Shown here one piece after another: positions 35,099 to 43,671 of a stretch of DNA of 64,000 bases. The notes below the pieces were generated by a model. It searched no databases. It saw nothing but the letters and a program-made list of their open reading frames with translations, and was not told the origin of the DNA. The stretch is from the NCBI RefSeq assembly GCF_011492945.1, contig NZ_CP045119.1:3224001-3288000 (forward strand), in the 5' to 3' direction. This DNA comes from Rubrobacter tropicus (GTDB lineage Bacteria > Actinomycetota > Rubrobacteria > Rubrobacterales > Rubrobacteraceae). The position numbers and the translations under genes are program-made. How positions within the stretch are numbered: the stretch's first letter is position 1; each line of letters begins with the position of its first letter.

Positions 35099-35330
35099 CC
35101 GCTAGGCCGACCGCCGGCCGGGTCGATGCTCCGTTTCCCCGACGACGGGCCTCAGAACTTTCGTCTTACCGCCAGACCACCCGCCCATCCGGGCCCGTAC
35201 CCCAAGGGCGGCGTCTTCGCGGTGCGGTCGCCATAAGCCCAAGCTACGCTCCTCTCCTCGACTCCCCGAATAGTAGGGCAAATCGGGGCTCTGGCGCTGC
35301 GTCGAGAGCGATCTTGCGCGAGAGAAGCGA

Positions 35331-35356
35331 AAGGACCGGGGCGAACCCCGGTCCTT
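35331..35356 (-). terminator. Terminator of the sortase gene
   Basis: AAGGACCGGGG-CGAA-CCCCGGTCCTT, an 11-bp perfect stem with a stable GNRA-type loop, 28 bases after the sortase stop. The remaining ~230 bases to xylB show nothing else. Confidence 0.8.
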
Positions 35357-35383
35357 GTCGGTGCTGCGGTCTTATCGCTTCTG

Positions 35384-36064
35384 TCAGGTCTTGATGTCTT
35401 TGAGCTCGGCCTGGTAGATCACGCGGTCGGTGTAGTCCGGCAGGGTGCAGGTCTGGAGCGTGAGGATGTTCTTGCCCTCGATGCGCTTGAGCACGGAGAG
35501 GTCGGTCGGCTCCACGATCTTCTTGTTGAAGACCTCGTAGGTGTACTGCCTGCCCTCGGAGTCCTCGAGGTAGACCTCGTCGCCGTTGGCCAGATCCTCC
35601 AGGTCGTAGAAGGCCAGGTCGCTGTTGGTGCCGGGGAAGCCGATGCGGTGGCCGGCGATGTATATGTTTGCCTCCTCCTGCCACGGGAAGCCCGTGTAAG
35701 GGAGACGGACGGCGGCGTAGTCGCGGAACAGGGCCTCTTCGGTGCCCTTGCCGGTCGGGATCTCGTCGTTCTTGATCTCGGCCATCTTGGGGACCGTAAG
35801 CCTGAGGGTCTTGTCCTTGGCCGGCTCAAGCTTGTTGCCGCCCTGCTCGGCCTTCTTGTCGGTCCCCGCCTTGGGCGCGACCTGCCGGTCCTTGGCCTCC
35901 TCGGTCATCTTCTTGTCTTCGGGCTGCTTCTGCGCCTGCTCTTTGGGCTGCTCCTTCTGGGAGTTCCCCGAAGACTGGTCGGACTGCCCCGCAGAGGAGC
36001 AGGCGGCCAACGAAGCCGACACCACCAGGGCCGCAAGGATCAAACCCAACTTCTTGAAACGCAT
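35384..36064 (-). CDS. Class E-type sortase with lipoprotein signal peptide
   Basis: A 226-residue exported transpeptidase. The N-terminus (RFKKLGLILAALVVSASLAAC) is a lipoprotein signal with lipobox LAAC, so the mature protein begins at a lipidated cysteine. A Gln/Lys/Glu-rich linker of about 60 residues follows. The sortase barrel has the histidine in IYIAGHRIGFPGT, the cysteine in LTLQTCTLPDYTDR and the arginine just after it, all three catalytic residues. Lipid anchoring is unusual, because sortases normally use a transmembrane helix. No LPxTG-type substrate is encoded in the window. The ATG at 36064 has GAGGGG five bases upstream. Confidence 0.85.
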   Translation of the reverse strand: MRFKKLGLILAALVVSASLAACSSAGQSDQSSGNSQKEQPKEQAQKQPEDKKMTEEAKDRQVAPKAGTDKKAEQGGNKLEPAKDKTLRLTVPKMAEIKNDEIPTGKGTEEALFRDYAAVRLPYTGFPWQEEANIYIAGHRIGFPGTNSDLAFYDLEDLANGDEVYLEDSEGRQYTYEVFNKKIVEPTDLSVLKRIEGKNILTLQTCTLPDYTDRVIYQAELKDIKT

Positions 36065-36119
36065 CTCATCCCCTCTCGCTGTCTCAACCGAACACCGCAC
36101 AGAGTAGAGTACGGACTAG

Positions 36120-36163
36120 AGATTACAACGCGGTAACGTTCGGACAAACAAACCGTTACAACC
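36120..36163. promoter_or_regulatory. Four 11-base direct repeats upstream of the sortase gene
   Basis: The plus strand reads AGATTACAACG, CGGTAACGTTC, GGACAAACAAA and CCGTTACAACC in register with an 11-base period, 56-100 bases before the sortase start. On the sortase strand two units contain GTTAC. Such repeats are typical of OmpR/PhoB-family regulators. A similar array precedes the RTX-like gene at 58815. Confidence 0.5.
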
Positions 36164-36422
36164 ACGCCGACCCGGGCCGAAACCCTTCCTTTGGGCCGCG
36201 AACCCGTTTTTGCGGCAGTTATCTTAAGACGGCCCACCCCCTATGTAAAGCTCACCCCCAGAACCACCCCATCTCGTCCCTCCCCGCCCGAGGCACTCCA
36301 GACCTGGCCCCGGATTCTCCTCACGATTGTCTTGCCTTCCAGAACCTGCCCGTGCCTTGACACGTCGGAATATATGTGTAAACTGCACATACATGAACGT
36401 TAACTCTAACAGGAGGACAGTT
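36164..36422. promoter_or_regulatory. Region upstream of the phasin-like gene with a palindromic site
   Basis: About 260 bases without a gene. TATGTG-N7-CACATA (36373-36391) is a perfect 6-bp inverted repeat 32 bases before the start codon and could be an operator. It overlaps plausible -10 sequences, but no clear -35 was found. Confidence 0.45.
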
Positions 36423-36941
36423 TTGGAGACCATGGAGCGGACGGGCAAGACGGCGGAGCGGCTCGCGAAGACGGGCGCCGACACGTACAAGCTGGTCGTC
36501 GACCACTTCGCGGCGCAGCAGGAGCGGAACGTGCGTTTCGCGCAGGACACGCTCGATGGTGTGGCGCGCGAGGTTCGTCACCAGGCCGAGAGCAACCGGT
36601 CGCTGACGCAGGAGCTTGTGGAGCGGGCCGAGCAGCAGCGCGACGCCTACCAGACGCTAGTCGGGCAGAGCGTGGACGCGTACATGGACCTTCTCTACGC
36701 GCCGCTCTCCTACTACAAGCAGGGCCTGCGGGTCGTCGAGGGTGAGATCAAGGAGATCGAGCGCAGCATAACGTTCCCGATCTCGGGCTACGATGAGCTG
36801 AACGTCGGCGAGATCGCCAAGCACATCGACCGCCTCTCCGCCGCCCAGATCCGCGAGGTCCGCGAGTACGAGAAGCGCAACAAGAACCGCGAGACCCTGA
36901 TCGAGCAGTTCGACCGCAAGCTGAAGGCCGTCTCCGCGTAG
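36423..36941 (+). CDS. Phasin-like all-helical protein
   Basis: A 172-residue protein that looks wholly alpha-helical and amphipathic (ERTGKTAERLAKTGADTYKL, FAQDTLDGVAREVRHQ, LTQELVERAEQQRDAY). A separate C-terminal helical motif reads YDELNVGEIAKHIDRLSAAQIREVREYEKRNKNRETL, with its segments common at the ends of actinobacterial granule- or envelope-associated proteins. The size and composition fit phasins, which coat storage granules, but no PHA genes are nearby. AGGAGG six bases before a TTG fixes the start. A strong terminator follows. Confidence 0.65.
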   Translation: METMERTGKTAERLAKTGADTYKLVVDHFAAQQERNVRFAQDTLDGVAREVRHQAESNRSLTQELVERAEQQRDAYQTLVGQSVDAYMDLLYAPLSYYKQGLRVVEGEIKEIERSITFPISGYDELNVGEIAKHIDRLSAAQIREVREYEKRNKNRETLIEQFDRKLKAVSA

Positions 36942-36943
36942 AG

Positions 36944-37071
36944 AGGCTTCAGGCAACAGGCTTCAGCCGTCAGGTAAAGGCTGATTACAGAGAGGGCCGG
37001 GGATAACTCCCCGGCCCTCTCGCCTTTCCATCCAGTTTTCCTGAGACCTAATACCTGAAGCCTGCTGCCTA
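36944..37071. repeat. Second-type intergenic repeat with internal terminator
   Basis: The left part CTTCAGGCAACAGG with CTTCAGCCGTCAGG (36944-36974) is complementary in style to the right part CCTGAAGCCTGCTGCCT (37041-37070). It resembles the CAGC repeats but is built on CAGG words. A shorter relative lies at 43564-43613. Confidence 0.6.
36990..37021. terminator. Strong bidirectional terminator
   Basis: GAGAGGGCCGGGGA and TCCCCGGCCCTCTC form a perfect 14-bp stem with a four-base TAAC loop between the converging phasin-like and CsbD-like genes. Confidence 0.8.
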
Positions 37072-37257
37072 CTTGAGTAGGTCTTTCAAATGCCCCTTCT
37101 TCTCTTTTGCCGTGCCTTTGCGCTGGTCCGAGCGGCCTTCGGCCTTCTTGTCCTTGTTGCCGGTGAGGGCGCCTGCGGCCTCCTTCATGCGGCCCTTGGC
37201 CTTGTCCATGGCGCCTTCGTTCCGGTCGTCCTGGCCGGTGTTCTTCCGTCTTCCCAC
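37069..37257 (-). CDS. CsbD-like stress protein
   Basis: A 62-residue, highly charged protein with the CsbD pattern MDKAKGRMKEAAGALTGNKD followed by KKAEGRSDQRKGTAKEKKGH. The family is induced by general stress and is intrinsically disordered; its mechanism is unknown. The GTG at 37257 has AAAGGAGAG four bases upstream, so the longer frame to 37293 is not used. Confidence 0.85.
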   Translation of the reverse strand: MGRRKNTGQDDRNEGAMDKAKGRMKEAAGALTGNKDKKAEGRSDQRKGTAKEKKGHLKDLLK

Positions 37258-37316
37258 GGGGCTCTCCTTTCGCGTAACGCTTGCTACTACCAACTCTTAC
37301 CTCGCGGATGCGGGGG

Positions 37317-39736
37317 TTAAACTTCCCCGGCCTGGGCCGGCCTGCCCGAGAGGTCGGCGTCGCGGGAGCCGGGGTCTTTATCCTTTGCGTCCTGGATCGC
37401 CTGCCAGACCTTCCACGGGGAGGCCGGCATGTCTATATGGGTGACGCCGAGGTGGCTTACGGCGTCGATCACGGCGTTTATCACGGCGGGCTGGGCCGCT
37501 ATCGCGCCCGATTCGCCGATGCCCTTGACGCCCATCGGGTTCGTCGGCGAGGGGGTCTCGGTGCGGTCCAGGATCATGTTCGGTATCTCCGGCGCCCCCG
37601 GGACCAGGTAGTCGACCATCGTCCCCGTCACGAGGTTGCCCTCGTCGTCGTAGACGGCCTCCTCGTAGAGGGCCTGCGCTATGCCCTGGGCGATGCCGCC
37701 GTGGAGCTGCCCGTCCACTATGGCCGGGTTTACGACGGGGCCGCAGTCGTCGACGGCCACGTACTTCGGGATGGTGACCATGCCCGTCTCGGTGTCCACC
37801 TCGACGGCGCAGACGTGGGTGCCGTAGGGCCAGGTGAAGTTCGGCGGGTCGAAGACGTGGCTCTCGCTCAGGACCGGCTCCATGCCCTCGGGCAGGTTGT
37901 CCGCGAGGTAAGCGGCTGCGGCGACGTCCTGGATCGTGACGTTCGTGCCGGGAGAGCCGGCGACGGAGAAGCGCCCGCCCTCGAACTCCATGTCTCCCTC
38001 TGCCGCCTCCAGCATGTGCGCCGCGATCTTCTTCGCCTTGTCGACGACCTTGCCGCAGGCGAGGCTCAAGGCAACCCCGCCGACGGCGAGGCTCCTGGAG
38101 CCGTAGGTGTCCCGGCCGTAGGGGGCCACCGCCGTATCGCCGTGAAGGACTTCGACGTCGTCCACGTCCACGCCGAAAGCGTCGGCGGCGATCTGGGACC
38201 ACGAGGTTACGTGGCCCTGGCCGTGGGGGGAGGTGCCCGTGACCACTTCTACCTTGCCGCTGGCGAACATGCGCACGGAGGCCGACTCCCAGCCGCCGCT
38301 CTGCAGTCTGACGCCGGCGGCCACCTTGGAGGGCGAGAGGCCGCCGCTCTCGGTGAAGTTGCCGATGCCGATGCCCAGCTGTTTTACGTCCCCGGCCTCG
38401 CGGCGGCGGCGTTGCTCGGCGCGCAGGTCGTCGTACTCGGCGAGGTCCAGGGCCTTTCTCATGCACTCTTCGTAATTTCCGGAGTCGTACATGACGCCGG
38501 CCGGGGTGGTCGTCGGTTCGTCGAACGGGGGATCAGGTTCTTGATGCGGAGCTCGGCCGGGTCCATGTCCAGCTCGCGCGCCAGATCGTCCATGATCCGC
38601 TCGTGGGCGTACGCCGCCTCCGAACGCCCGGCCCCCCGGTACGCGTCGGTCGGCGTCAGGTTCGTGAAGACGCCGGTGCATTCGAAGGAGTAGGCGTCGA
38701 AGGCGTAGAGGCCGGGGTAGGTAAAGGAGCCGAAGATGGCGATTCCGGGCGTCAAGAGCTGCAGGTACGCGCCCATGTCCGCGAGCAGGTTGACCTTCAT
38801 GCCAAGGATCTTGCCGTCCCGCCTCGCGGCGAGCTGGATGTGCTGGACCTGGCCGCGGCCGTGGGTGCTCGCGAGGTGGTTCTCGGAGCGGTCCTCGACC
38901 CACTTGATCGGGGTCTCCAGTTTGCGGGCGAGGGCCAGCGCGAGCGCCTCCTCGGCGTAGACGTTCAGCTTGCCGCCGAAGCCGCCGCCCACGTCGGGGG
39001 CGACGACGCGCAGCTTCGTGTCGGAGACGCCGCAAACGAGGGCGAGGATGTCCTTGACGAAGTGCGGGACCTGGGTCGAGGTGTACATGGTCAGGTCGCC
39101 GGTCGCGGGTTCGGGGTTCACGACCACGGCGCGGGGCTCGATGGCGGACGGGATCAGGCGCTGCTGCACGTACCGACCGCTCACGACCACGTCCGCCTCT
39201 TCGAAGGCCTTGTCTATGTCCCCGGTCCCGAGCGGCCACGTGTAGCACTTGTTCGTGCCGAGCCCCTCGTGCACGAGAGGCGCCCCCTCCTCCAGGGCCG
39301 CCTCCACATCGACCACCGCGGGCAGGACCTCGTAATCCACCTCTATAAACTCCAGCGCGTCCTGCGCCTTGTAGCGGTCGGTCGCCACGACGGCGGCCAC
39401 GCCGTCGCCCGCGTGGTTGACCTCGCCCCGGGCGAGGGGCCAGTGGTCCGGGATCTTGATGTCTTCGGTCACGGGCCAGCCGGTCGGAATGCCGATGGCC
39501 CACTCCCCCGCCAGGTCTTCCCCGGTAAAGACGGCGACGACGCCCGGCTGCTCCCTGGCGGCCGAGACGTCTATCGAGAGCACCTTCGCGTGGGCGTGGG
39601 GGCTGCGCAGGAGCGCCAGGTGAAGCATCCCGGGCAGGTGGATCTCGTCCGTAAAGTTGGTGTGCCCCGTCAGGAGCGCCGGGTCCTCCTTGCGCAGCAC
39701 GCTGTTCCCCATGTACCGCCGGGCCGTCTCCGTCAT
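37317..39736 (-). pseudogene. Xanthine dehydrogenase/CO dehydrogenase family molybdopterin-binding subunit, one frameshift
   Basis: A CoxL-like large subunit of about 806 residues when repaired. The N-terminal part (RRYMGNSVLRKEDPALLTG) to RIKNLIP lies in one frame (39736-38531). The rest (FDEPTTTPAGVMYDSGNYEE to the end at 37317) lies in another. The junction is a run of five G on the plus strand (38527-38531) where six would keep the frame. Molybdenum cofactor motifs include APDVGGGFGGKLNVYAEE, AYRGAGRSE, GTSPHGQGHVTSWSQI and VKGIGESGAIAAQPAV. No FAD or iron-sulfur subunit is adjacent, so the substrate and partners are unknown. SD GGAGG precedes the ATG. Confidence 0.88.
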
Positions 39737-39793
39737 GCCGCGCCTCCTGTCGTGTCGCGCTCCCCGCCGAATGCCTCTATCTTGCGGCCCGGA

Positions 39794-40030
39794 TCACTCT
39801 ATCTCCAGGAGATCCTGGCCCGCGTCCACGGCGTCCTCGTTGTCGACGAGGAACTTCGAGACGGTCCCTTCCTCCTCGGCCTTGACCTCGTGGAAGGACT
39901 TCATCACCTCGATCAGGCCGACGACGTCCCCCGCCGAGACGGAGCCGCCCTCCTCGACGTAGAAGTCGCTGTCGGGGTCCGGGCGCCGGTAGAAGGTGCC
40001 GGGCATCTGCGCTTTCACGGTCTTCGCCAA
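39794..40030 (-). CDS. Stand-alone biotin carboxyl carrier domain
   Basis: A 78-residue biotinyl domain. The biotin site is EVMKSFHEV (MKS variant of the common MKM), preceded by AGDVVGLIEV and followed by GTVSKFLVDNEDAVDAGQDLLEIE. It lacks the N-terminal region of AccB. It would carry carboxybiotin between a biotin carboxylase (one at 43672) and a carboxyltransferase (PxpB/PxpC type at 41025-42894). The TTG start has GGGAGG eight bases upstream. It is 27 bases after pxpA. Confidence 0.9.
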   Translation of the reverse strand: MAKTVKAQMPGTFYRRPDPDSDFYVEEGGSVSAGDVVGLIEVMKSFHEVKAEEEGTVSKFLVDNEDAVDAGQDLLEIE

Positions 40031-40057
40031 ATCTCGTTCCTCCCGCTAGTAGTCCTG

Positions 40058-40831
40058 CTACGAAACCTTCGCTTCCGACCTTCCGATGGGCCGCACCTCG
40101 ACCTCGTTCTCTTCCAGCTCACGCACTATGGTCTCGGCCAGCCTCACGACCCCGGGCGTGTCGCTGTGTACGCACACCGAGTCGCACTTGACCTCCACCT
40201 CTCCACCGCTCTCGGTCGTAACCCTCCCCTCTTTCACGGCCCGGACCACCCGCCGGGCCATCTCCTCCGGGTCGAGCTCGCCGGCGAGCTTGCGGGTAAA
40301 GACGATCTGGCCCTCGTCGTTGTAGGCCCGGTCGGCGAAGAACTCGGCCGCCACAGGCTGCCCCATCTCCCCGGCGAGTCTGTAGGTTACGGAAGACTCC
40401 ATGCAGAAGAGGACGAGGCCGGGGTCTACCTGTTGTACAGCTTCAATGATCGCGCGCGAGAGGGCCTCGTCGCGGGCCGCCACCATGTACAGGGCCCCGT
40501 GCGGCTTGACGTGCTGGACCTCCATCCCGTAGAGGCGGGCGAACTCGCGCAGGGCTCCGAGCTGGTAGAGCAGTTCGTCCCGGATCTCCTCGGGCGGGGC
40601 CTGGATCTCCCTCCTCCCAAACCCGACCAGATCCCGATACCCGCTATGCACCCCTACCGCGACTCCATGCTCCTTCGCCAGCGCAACGGTCTTCCGCATA
40701 ACGTGCGGGTCCCCAGCGTGAAATCCCCCCGCCACGTTCGCCGACGAAATAAACCGCATCAACTCCTCATCGGCCCCAAAACTGTAAGGCCCGAAGCTCT
40801 CCCCCATGTCGCAATTAAAGTCGATGTGCAA
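40058..40831 (-). CDS. pxpA: LamB/YcsF family protein, 5-oxoprolinase subunit A
   Basis: A 257-residue protein starting [19 protein letters not shown], the family signature. Other conserved segments are [44 protein letters not shown] and CVHSDTPGV. With PxpB and PxpC it forms a widespread bacterial 5-oxoprolinase that opens pyroglutamate with ATP. The TTG start has GGGAGG upstream. A repeat element separates it from pxpC. Confidence 0.93.
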   Translation of the reverse strand: MHIDFNCDMGESFGPYSFGADEELMRFISSANVAGGFHAGDPHVMRKTVALAKEHGVAVGVHSGYRDLVGFGRREIQAPPEEIRDELLYQLGALREFARLYGMEVQHVKPHGALYMVAARDEALSRAIIEAVQQVDPGLVLFCMESSVTYRLAGEMGQPVAAEFFADRAYNDEGQIVFTRKLAGELDPEEMARRVVRAVKEGRVTTESGGEVEVKCDSVCVHSDTPGVVRLAETIVRELEENEVEVRPIGRSEAKVS

Positions 40832-40851
40832 GGTGCCTCCCTTCGGTCGAC

Positions 40852-41020
40852 TGCTATCAGCCGTCAGCTTTTAGCGTTCAGCTTTTTTGCCGTTTGAGAT
40901 TCGCTTTGAACTGGTCCACGAGAGCCCGCTACCTCAGCAAGGTTCTCGTAAGTGGATCGTGTTGCGGCCGTTAGTGAACCGTATTCCCTGGCTGATAGCT
41001 GACTGCTGATAGCTGAAAGC
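40852..41020. repeat. Dispersed intergenic repeat, copy C
   Basis: Left part CTGCTATCAGCCGTCAGC and TTTTAGCGTTCAGC (40851-40882), right part GGCTGATAGCTGACTGCTGA with TAGCTGAAAGC (40990-41020), separated by about 105 bases. It lies between pxpC and pxpA. The short GGAGGCGAAGCC module of other copies is absent. Confidence 0.75.
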
Positions 41021-41040
41021 GGGCTCACGATAGTGAGCCC
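41021..41040 (-). terminator. Hairpin at the end of pxpC
   Basis: GGGCTCA-CGATAG-TGAGCCC, a 7-bp stem whose loop region includes the pxpC stop codon (41025-41027). It may separate pxpBC from the downstream pxpA-biotinyl-coxL genes. Confidence 0.55.
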
Positions 41041-41999
41041 TTTATCTCCGCTAGCTTCCGCCGTCGTTCCTCTCGGGCGTTTAATGCTTCGTCCAGTTCG
41101 ATGGAGCGGAAGCGGGTCTTGTCGTTTGTCTTTGACTGGGCGAGGCGGTCGCGGTCGGCGCTTATTACGGTGCCGATGGTGGCGTAGCCCCCGCCGGTCA
41201 CGGCGTCGTTCATGAGGACTATGGGCTCGACGCCGCCCGGGACCTGGATGGAGCCTATCGGATAGCCGAAGTCGACGACGTTGGCCGGGTCGCTGCCCGC
41301 GCCCGCCGGTTGCTCTCGCTCGACGAAACCGAGCTCGCCTCCCCTGTAACGGTAACCGACCCGGTCGGCGTCAGGGGTAACCGTCCACTCCACGTTCAGG
41401 AACGTCTCTAGGCTCTCTTCCGTGAGGCGGTAGCTGGCGAGGCCGATGATCACCCGCAACTCGGTCTCTTTCGTGTAGGTTGGGATGTGGTCGTCGTCTA
41501 CGCGTTTGCCGACCTGGGCTTCGCCGTTTTGGGCTTCGCCGAGCTCGAGTTCATCGCCCTCCTGGAGTGCGCGGCCGTCGAGTCCTCCCAGCCCGATCAG
41601 GGTGTACGTCGAGCGGCTGTGCATGAAGACGGGGGCGTCTATGCCCCCGGCGACCGCCAGATACGAACGGGCGCCGTTCTTGAGGTAGTCGAATGACAGG
41701 ACGTCACCCTCCCTGACCTGCAACGCCTCCCAGGTCGGGGCCTCCTCGCCGTTTATCTTGGGCGGCATCTCTGCGCCGGTTACGGCCACGACGGCGTCCC
41801 CGGTGAACTCGAGTTCGGGCCCGAAGTACGTTATCTCGAGGCCCGCGGCGCCGTCCTCGTTGCCGACGAGGTAGTTGCCGACCTGGTAGGAGAAGACGTC
41901 CATCGCCCCGCTCGGCGGCATCCCGATGGCGTACTCGCCGAAGCGGCCGGTGTCCTGGACCGTCGTCAGGAGCCCGGGGCTCTTTACCCTAATCGCCAT
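41025..41999 (-). CDS. pxpC: Biotin-dependent carboxyltransferase family protein, 5-oxoprolinase subunit C (KipA)
   Basis: A 324-residue protein of the KipA/AHS2 family: IRVKSPGLLTTVQDTGRFGEYAIG, PPSGAMDVFSYQVGNYLVGN, LEITYFGPELEF, SYLAVAGGIDAP and VPGGVEPIVLMNDAVTGGGYATIGTV. Homologous domains are the carboxyltransferase half of urea amidolyase. The start overlaps pxpB by 11 bases. The nearby biotinyl and biotin carboxylase genes leave open whether this version is a true biotin enzyme. Confidence 0.92.
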   Translation of the reverse strand: MAIRVKSPGLLTTVQDTGRFGEYAIGMPPSGAMDVFSYQVGNYLVGNEDGAAGLEITYFGPELEFTGDAVVAVTGAEMPPKINGEEAPTWEALQVREGDVLSFDYLKNGARSYLAVAGGIDAPVFMHSRSTYTLIGLGGLDGRALQEGDELELGEAQNGEAQVGKRVDDDHIPTYTKETELRVIIGLASYRLTEESLETFLNVEWTVTPDADRVGYRYRGGELGFVEREQPAGAGSDPANVVDFGYPIGSIQVPGGVEPIVLMNDAVTGGGYATIGTVISADRDRLAQSKTNDKTRFRSIELDEALNAREERRRKLAEIKGSLS

Positions 42000-42894
42000 A
42001 GAGCACCCCCAGGATCTCCTCGTTGTACGCGTGCGGGTCCTCTAGCGCCCGGTCGGCGTGGAAGGTGAAGTCCTTCTTCCTGTACTCGAACGAACCGTCC
42101 TCCACCCTGGACCGGATCTCGTCGAACTCCTCCCTGTCCACCCCACGGTAGTTCCATATATCTCCGGGCCTCGGAAAGACTATCGAGTCCTGGAAATCCT
42201 TCAACCTCTGCTTCACGTCCAGGACCGGGGCCGGGGCGAGGCCGTAGAGCTGGTAGCCGCCGGCGCCCTGGACGGAGTAGACGACGGCGAAACCTCCGCC
42301 GAAGCCGAAGGCCCGCTCCGGGGTGAAGGTGCGGGGCCTGACGTACTTGGGGACCTCTACCTGTTCCTCGGGCGGGACCAGTTGGTAACACCACGGGAGG
42401 CCGGGCACGAACCCGATCATGGTGACGAGCCACGGCGAGCCGAGCAGCGCCGCGATGAAGTCGTCCTTGTTGTCGTAGCCGTTTATTCGCGCGGAGTACT
42501 CGAGGTCCGTCGCGTCAGGATCCTGGTGGCGGTCCCGGAAGCGCATGAGGGCCTCGTGGGTCCACGGGTCCTCCATCATTACCGGCACGTCCACGACGCG
42601 GGTCGGAAGCTCGAAGCCCTTCACGTCGCCGACCTCGTCGTCGATCTCCCTCAACCGCGAGATGAGCTTGTCCGGGTGGAGCACGTCGGGGTCTACGCGG
42701 ACCATGTAGGAGGCGTTGGAGGGGCAGATGTCCATTATGCCCTCCATCCTCTCTTCCTGGAGCCTGTTCGTTATCGCCATGGCCCTGAAGTTCACCTTGA
42801 GGCTCATGGCTTCGGCGAGCTCCACGAAGACGAACTCGTCCCCGCCGTAGCTGTAGCGCGCCTGCGGAAGCCCGGTCTCGACGTTAGCGCTCAT
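41989..42894 (-). CDS. pxpB: Carboxyltransferase family protein, 5-oxoprolinase subunit B (KipI)
   Basis: A 301-residue protein of the KipI/AHS1 family. It contains SYGGDEFVFVELAEAMSLKVN, the late motif GFVPGLPWCYQL, RPRTFTPERAFGFGGGFAVVY and the GGYQLYGLAP turn. It forms a complex with PxpC. The frame is open to 42960, but the extra residues run back through the promoter, so the ATG at 42894 is used. Confidence 0.9.
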   Translation of the reverse strand: MSANVETGLPQARYSYGGDEFVFVELAEAMSLKVNFRAMAITNRLQEERMEGIMDICPSNASYMVRVDPDVLHPDKLISRLREIDDEVGDVKGFELPTRVVDVPVMMEDPWTHEALMRFRDRHQDPDATDLEYSARINGYDNKDDFIAALLGSPWLVTMIGFVPGLPWCYQLVPPEEQVEVPKYVRPRTFTPERAFGFGGGFAVVYSVQGAGGYQLYGLAPAPVLDVKQRLKDFQDSIVFPRPGDIWNYRGVDREEFDEIRSRVEDGSFEYRKKDFTFHADRALEDPHAYNEEILGVLYGD

Positions 42895-42931
42895 GCAGTG
42901 GCACCCCTTTTTCCCTGGTAAGAGTGCCCGC

Positions 42932-42960
42932 ATAGTACCTACGCCAGATTTTTGGGTCAA
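42932..42960 (-). promoter_or_regulatory. pxpB promoter
   Basis: TTGACC (42955-42960) and TACTAT (42932-42937), spaced by exactly 17 bases, lie 38 bases before the pxpB start. The same 114-base gap must also drive bioY on the opposite strand. No clear BirA- or BioQ-type palindrome was found. Confidence 0.65.
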
Positions 42961-43008
42961 CGAATGCTAAAAGGTTATCGAAAAGACGAAAGCAAAAAGG
43001 AGACAGAC

Positions 43009-43551
43009 TTGAACGTAGCCGTGATGACCCGGGTGGCGTTAATGGCCGCTTTCACCGCCGTGGCGGCCCAGATCACGATCCCGCTGGAGCCCGTCCCGTT
43101 TACCCTGCAGGTTCTGGCCGTCGTTCTGACGGGCCTCTTGCTGGGTCCGCGCTACGGGGCGTTGGCCATGGGGGTCTACCTCCTCGTCGGGGCGGTAGGC
43201 GTCCCGGTCTTCGCGGGCTTCAGGGGCGGGCTCGGCGTCCTGTTCGGCGACACGGGAGGTTACCTGCTCGCCTACCCGCTGGCCGCCGCCCTCGCGGGTA
43301 TGGCCGCGGGCGCCGTCACGAACGCGCCCCGGCGTCGGGCGCTCGTCGCGGGGTTCCTGTGGGGCGGCCTGGCGCTCGTCGCGATCTACGCGCTCGGGGC
43401 CACGTGGCTCGCCGTCCTCGCCGGCCTCTCGCCGGGTGCGGCCCTGGCCGCGGGCGTCCTGCCCTTCGTGGTCTTTGATCTGATCAAAGTAGGTTTGGCT
43501 ACCCTCGTCGCCGTCGCCGTCGCACCCGCCATCGCCGCCTCACGGGCTTAA
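43009..43551 (+). CDS. bioY: Biotin transporter BioY (ECF-type S component)
   Basis: A 180-residue membrane protein with six hydrophobic helices. QITIPLEPVPFTLQVLAVVLTGLLLGPRYG is the BioY signature in two parts, and VPVFAGFRGGLGVLFGDTGGYL is a second conserved block. It brings biotin into the cell with or without an ECF energising unit, which is not in the window. AAAGGAG six bases before the TTG at 43009 fixes the start. Its position between pxpBC and the biotin carboxylase points to a biotin-demanding locus. Confidence 0.93.
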   Translation: MNVAVMTRVALMAAFTAVAAQITIPLEPVPFTLQVLAVVLTGLLLGPRYGALAMGVYLLVGAVGVPVFAGFRGGLGVLFGDTGGYLLAYPLAAALAGMAAGAVTNAPRRRALVAGFLWGGLALVAIYALGATWLAVLAGLSPGAALAAGVLPFVVFDLIKVGLATLVAVAVAPAIAASRA

Positions 43552-43563
43552 AGAGGAGGTTTC

Positions 43564-43613
43564 GGGCATCAGGTTTCAGGTTTTAGGGATGCTTTTGTGG
43601 CCTGAGGTCTGCG
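43564..43613. repeat. Second-type intergenic repeat, short copy
   Basis: GGCATCAGGTTTCAGG with TTTTAGG and, after 12 bases, GGCCTGAGGTCTGCGGG. It resembles the CAGG-word element at 36944-37071 and lies between bioY and the biotin carboxylase. Confidence 0.45.
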
Positions 43614-43671
43614 GGCGCGAGGTCTACGGCGCGGCTAGTATGACGGCCAGATCCAGAGGAGGGTGAACCGT

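Noticed and set aside
38603-40897. 764-codon plus-strand open frame opposite the CoxL-like, biotinyl and pxpA genes
   Set aside because: An antisense shadow of three confident genes with low-complexity composition and no family resemblance.
42895-43008. BirA or BioQ operator between pxpB and bioY
   Set aside because: No inverted repeat of the expected form was found; the TTGACC/TACTAT pair is explained as the pxpB promoter.
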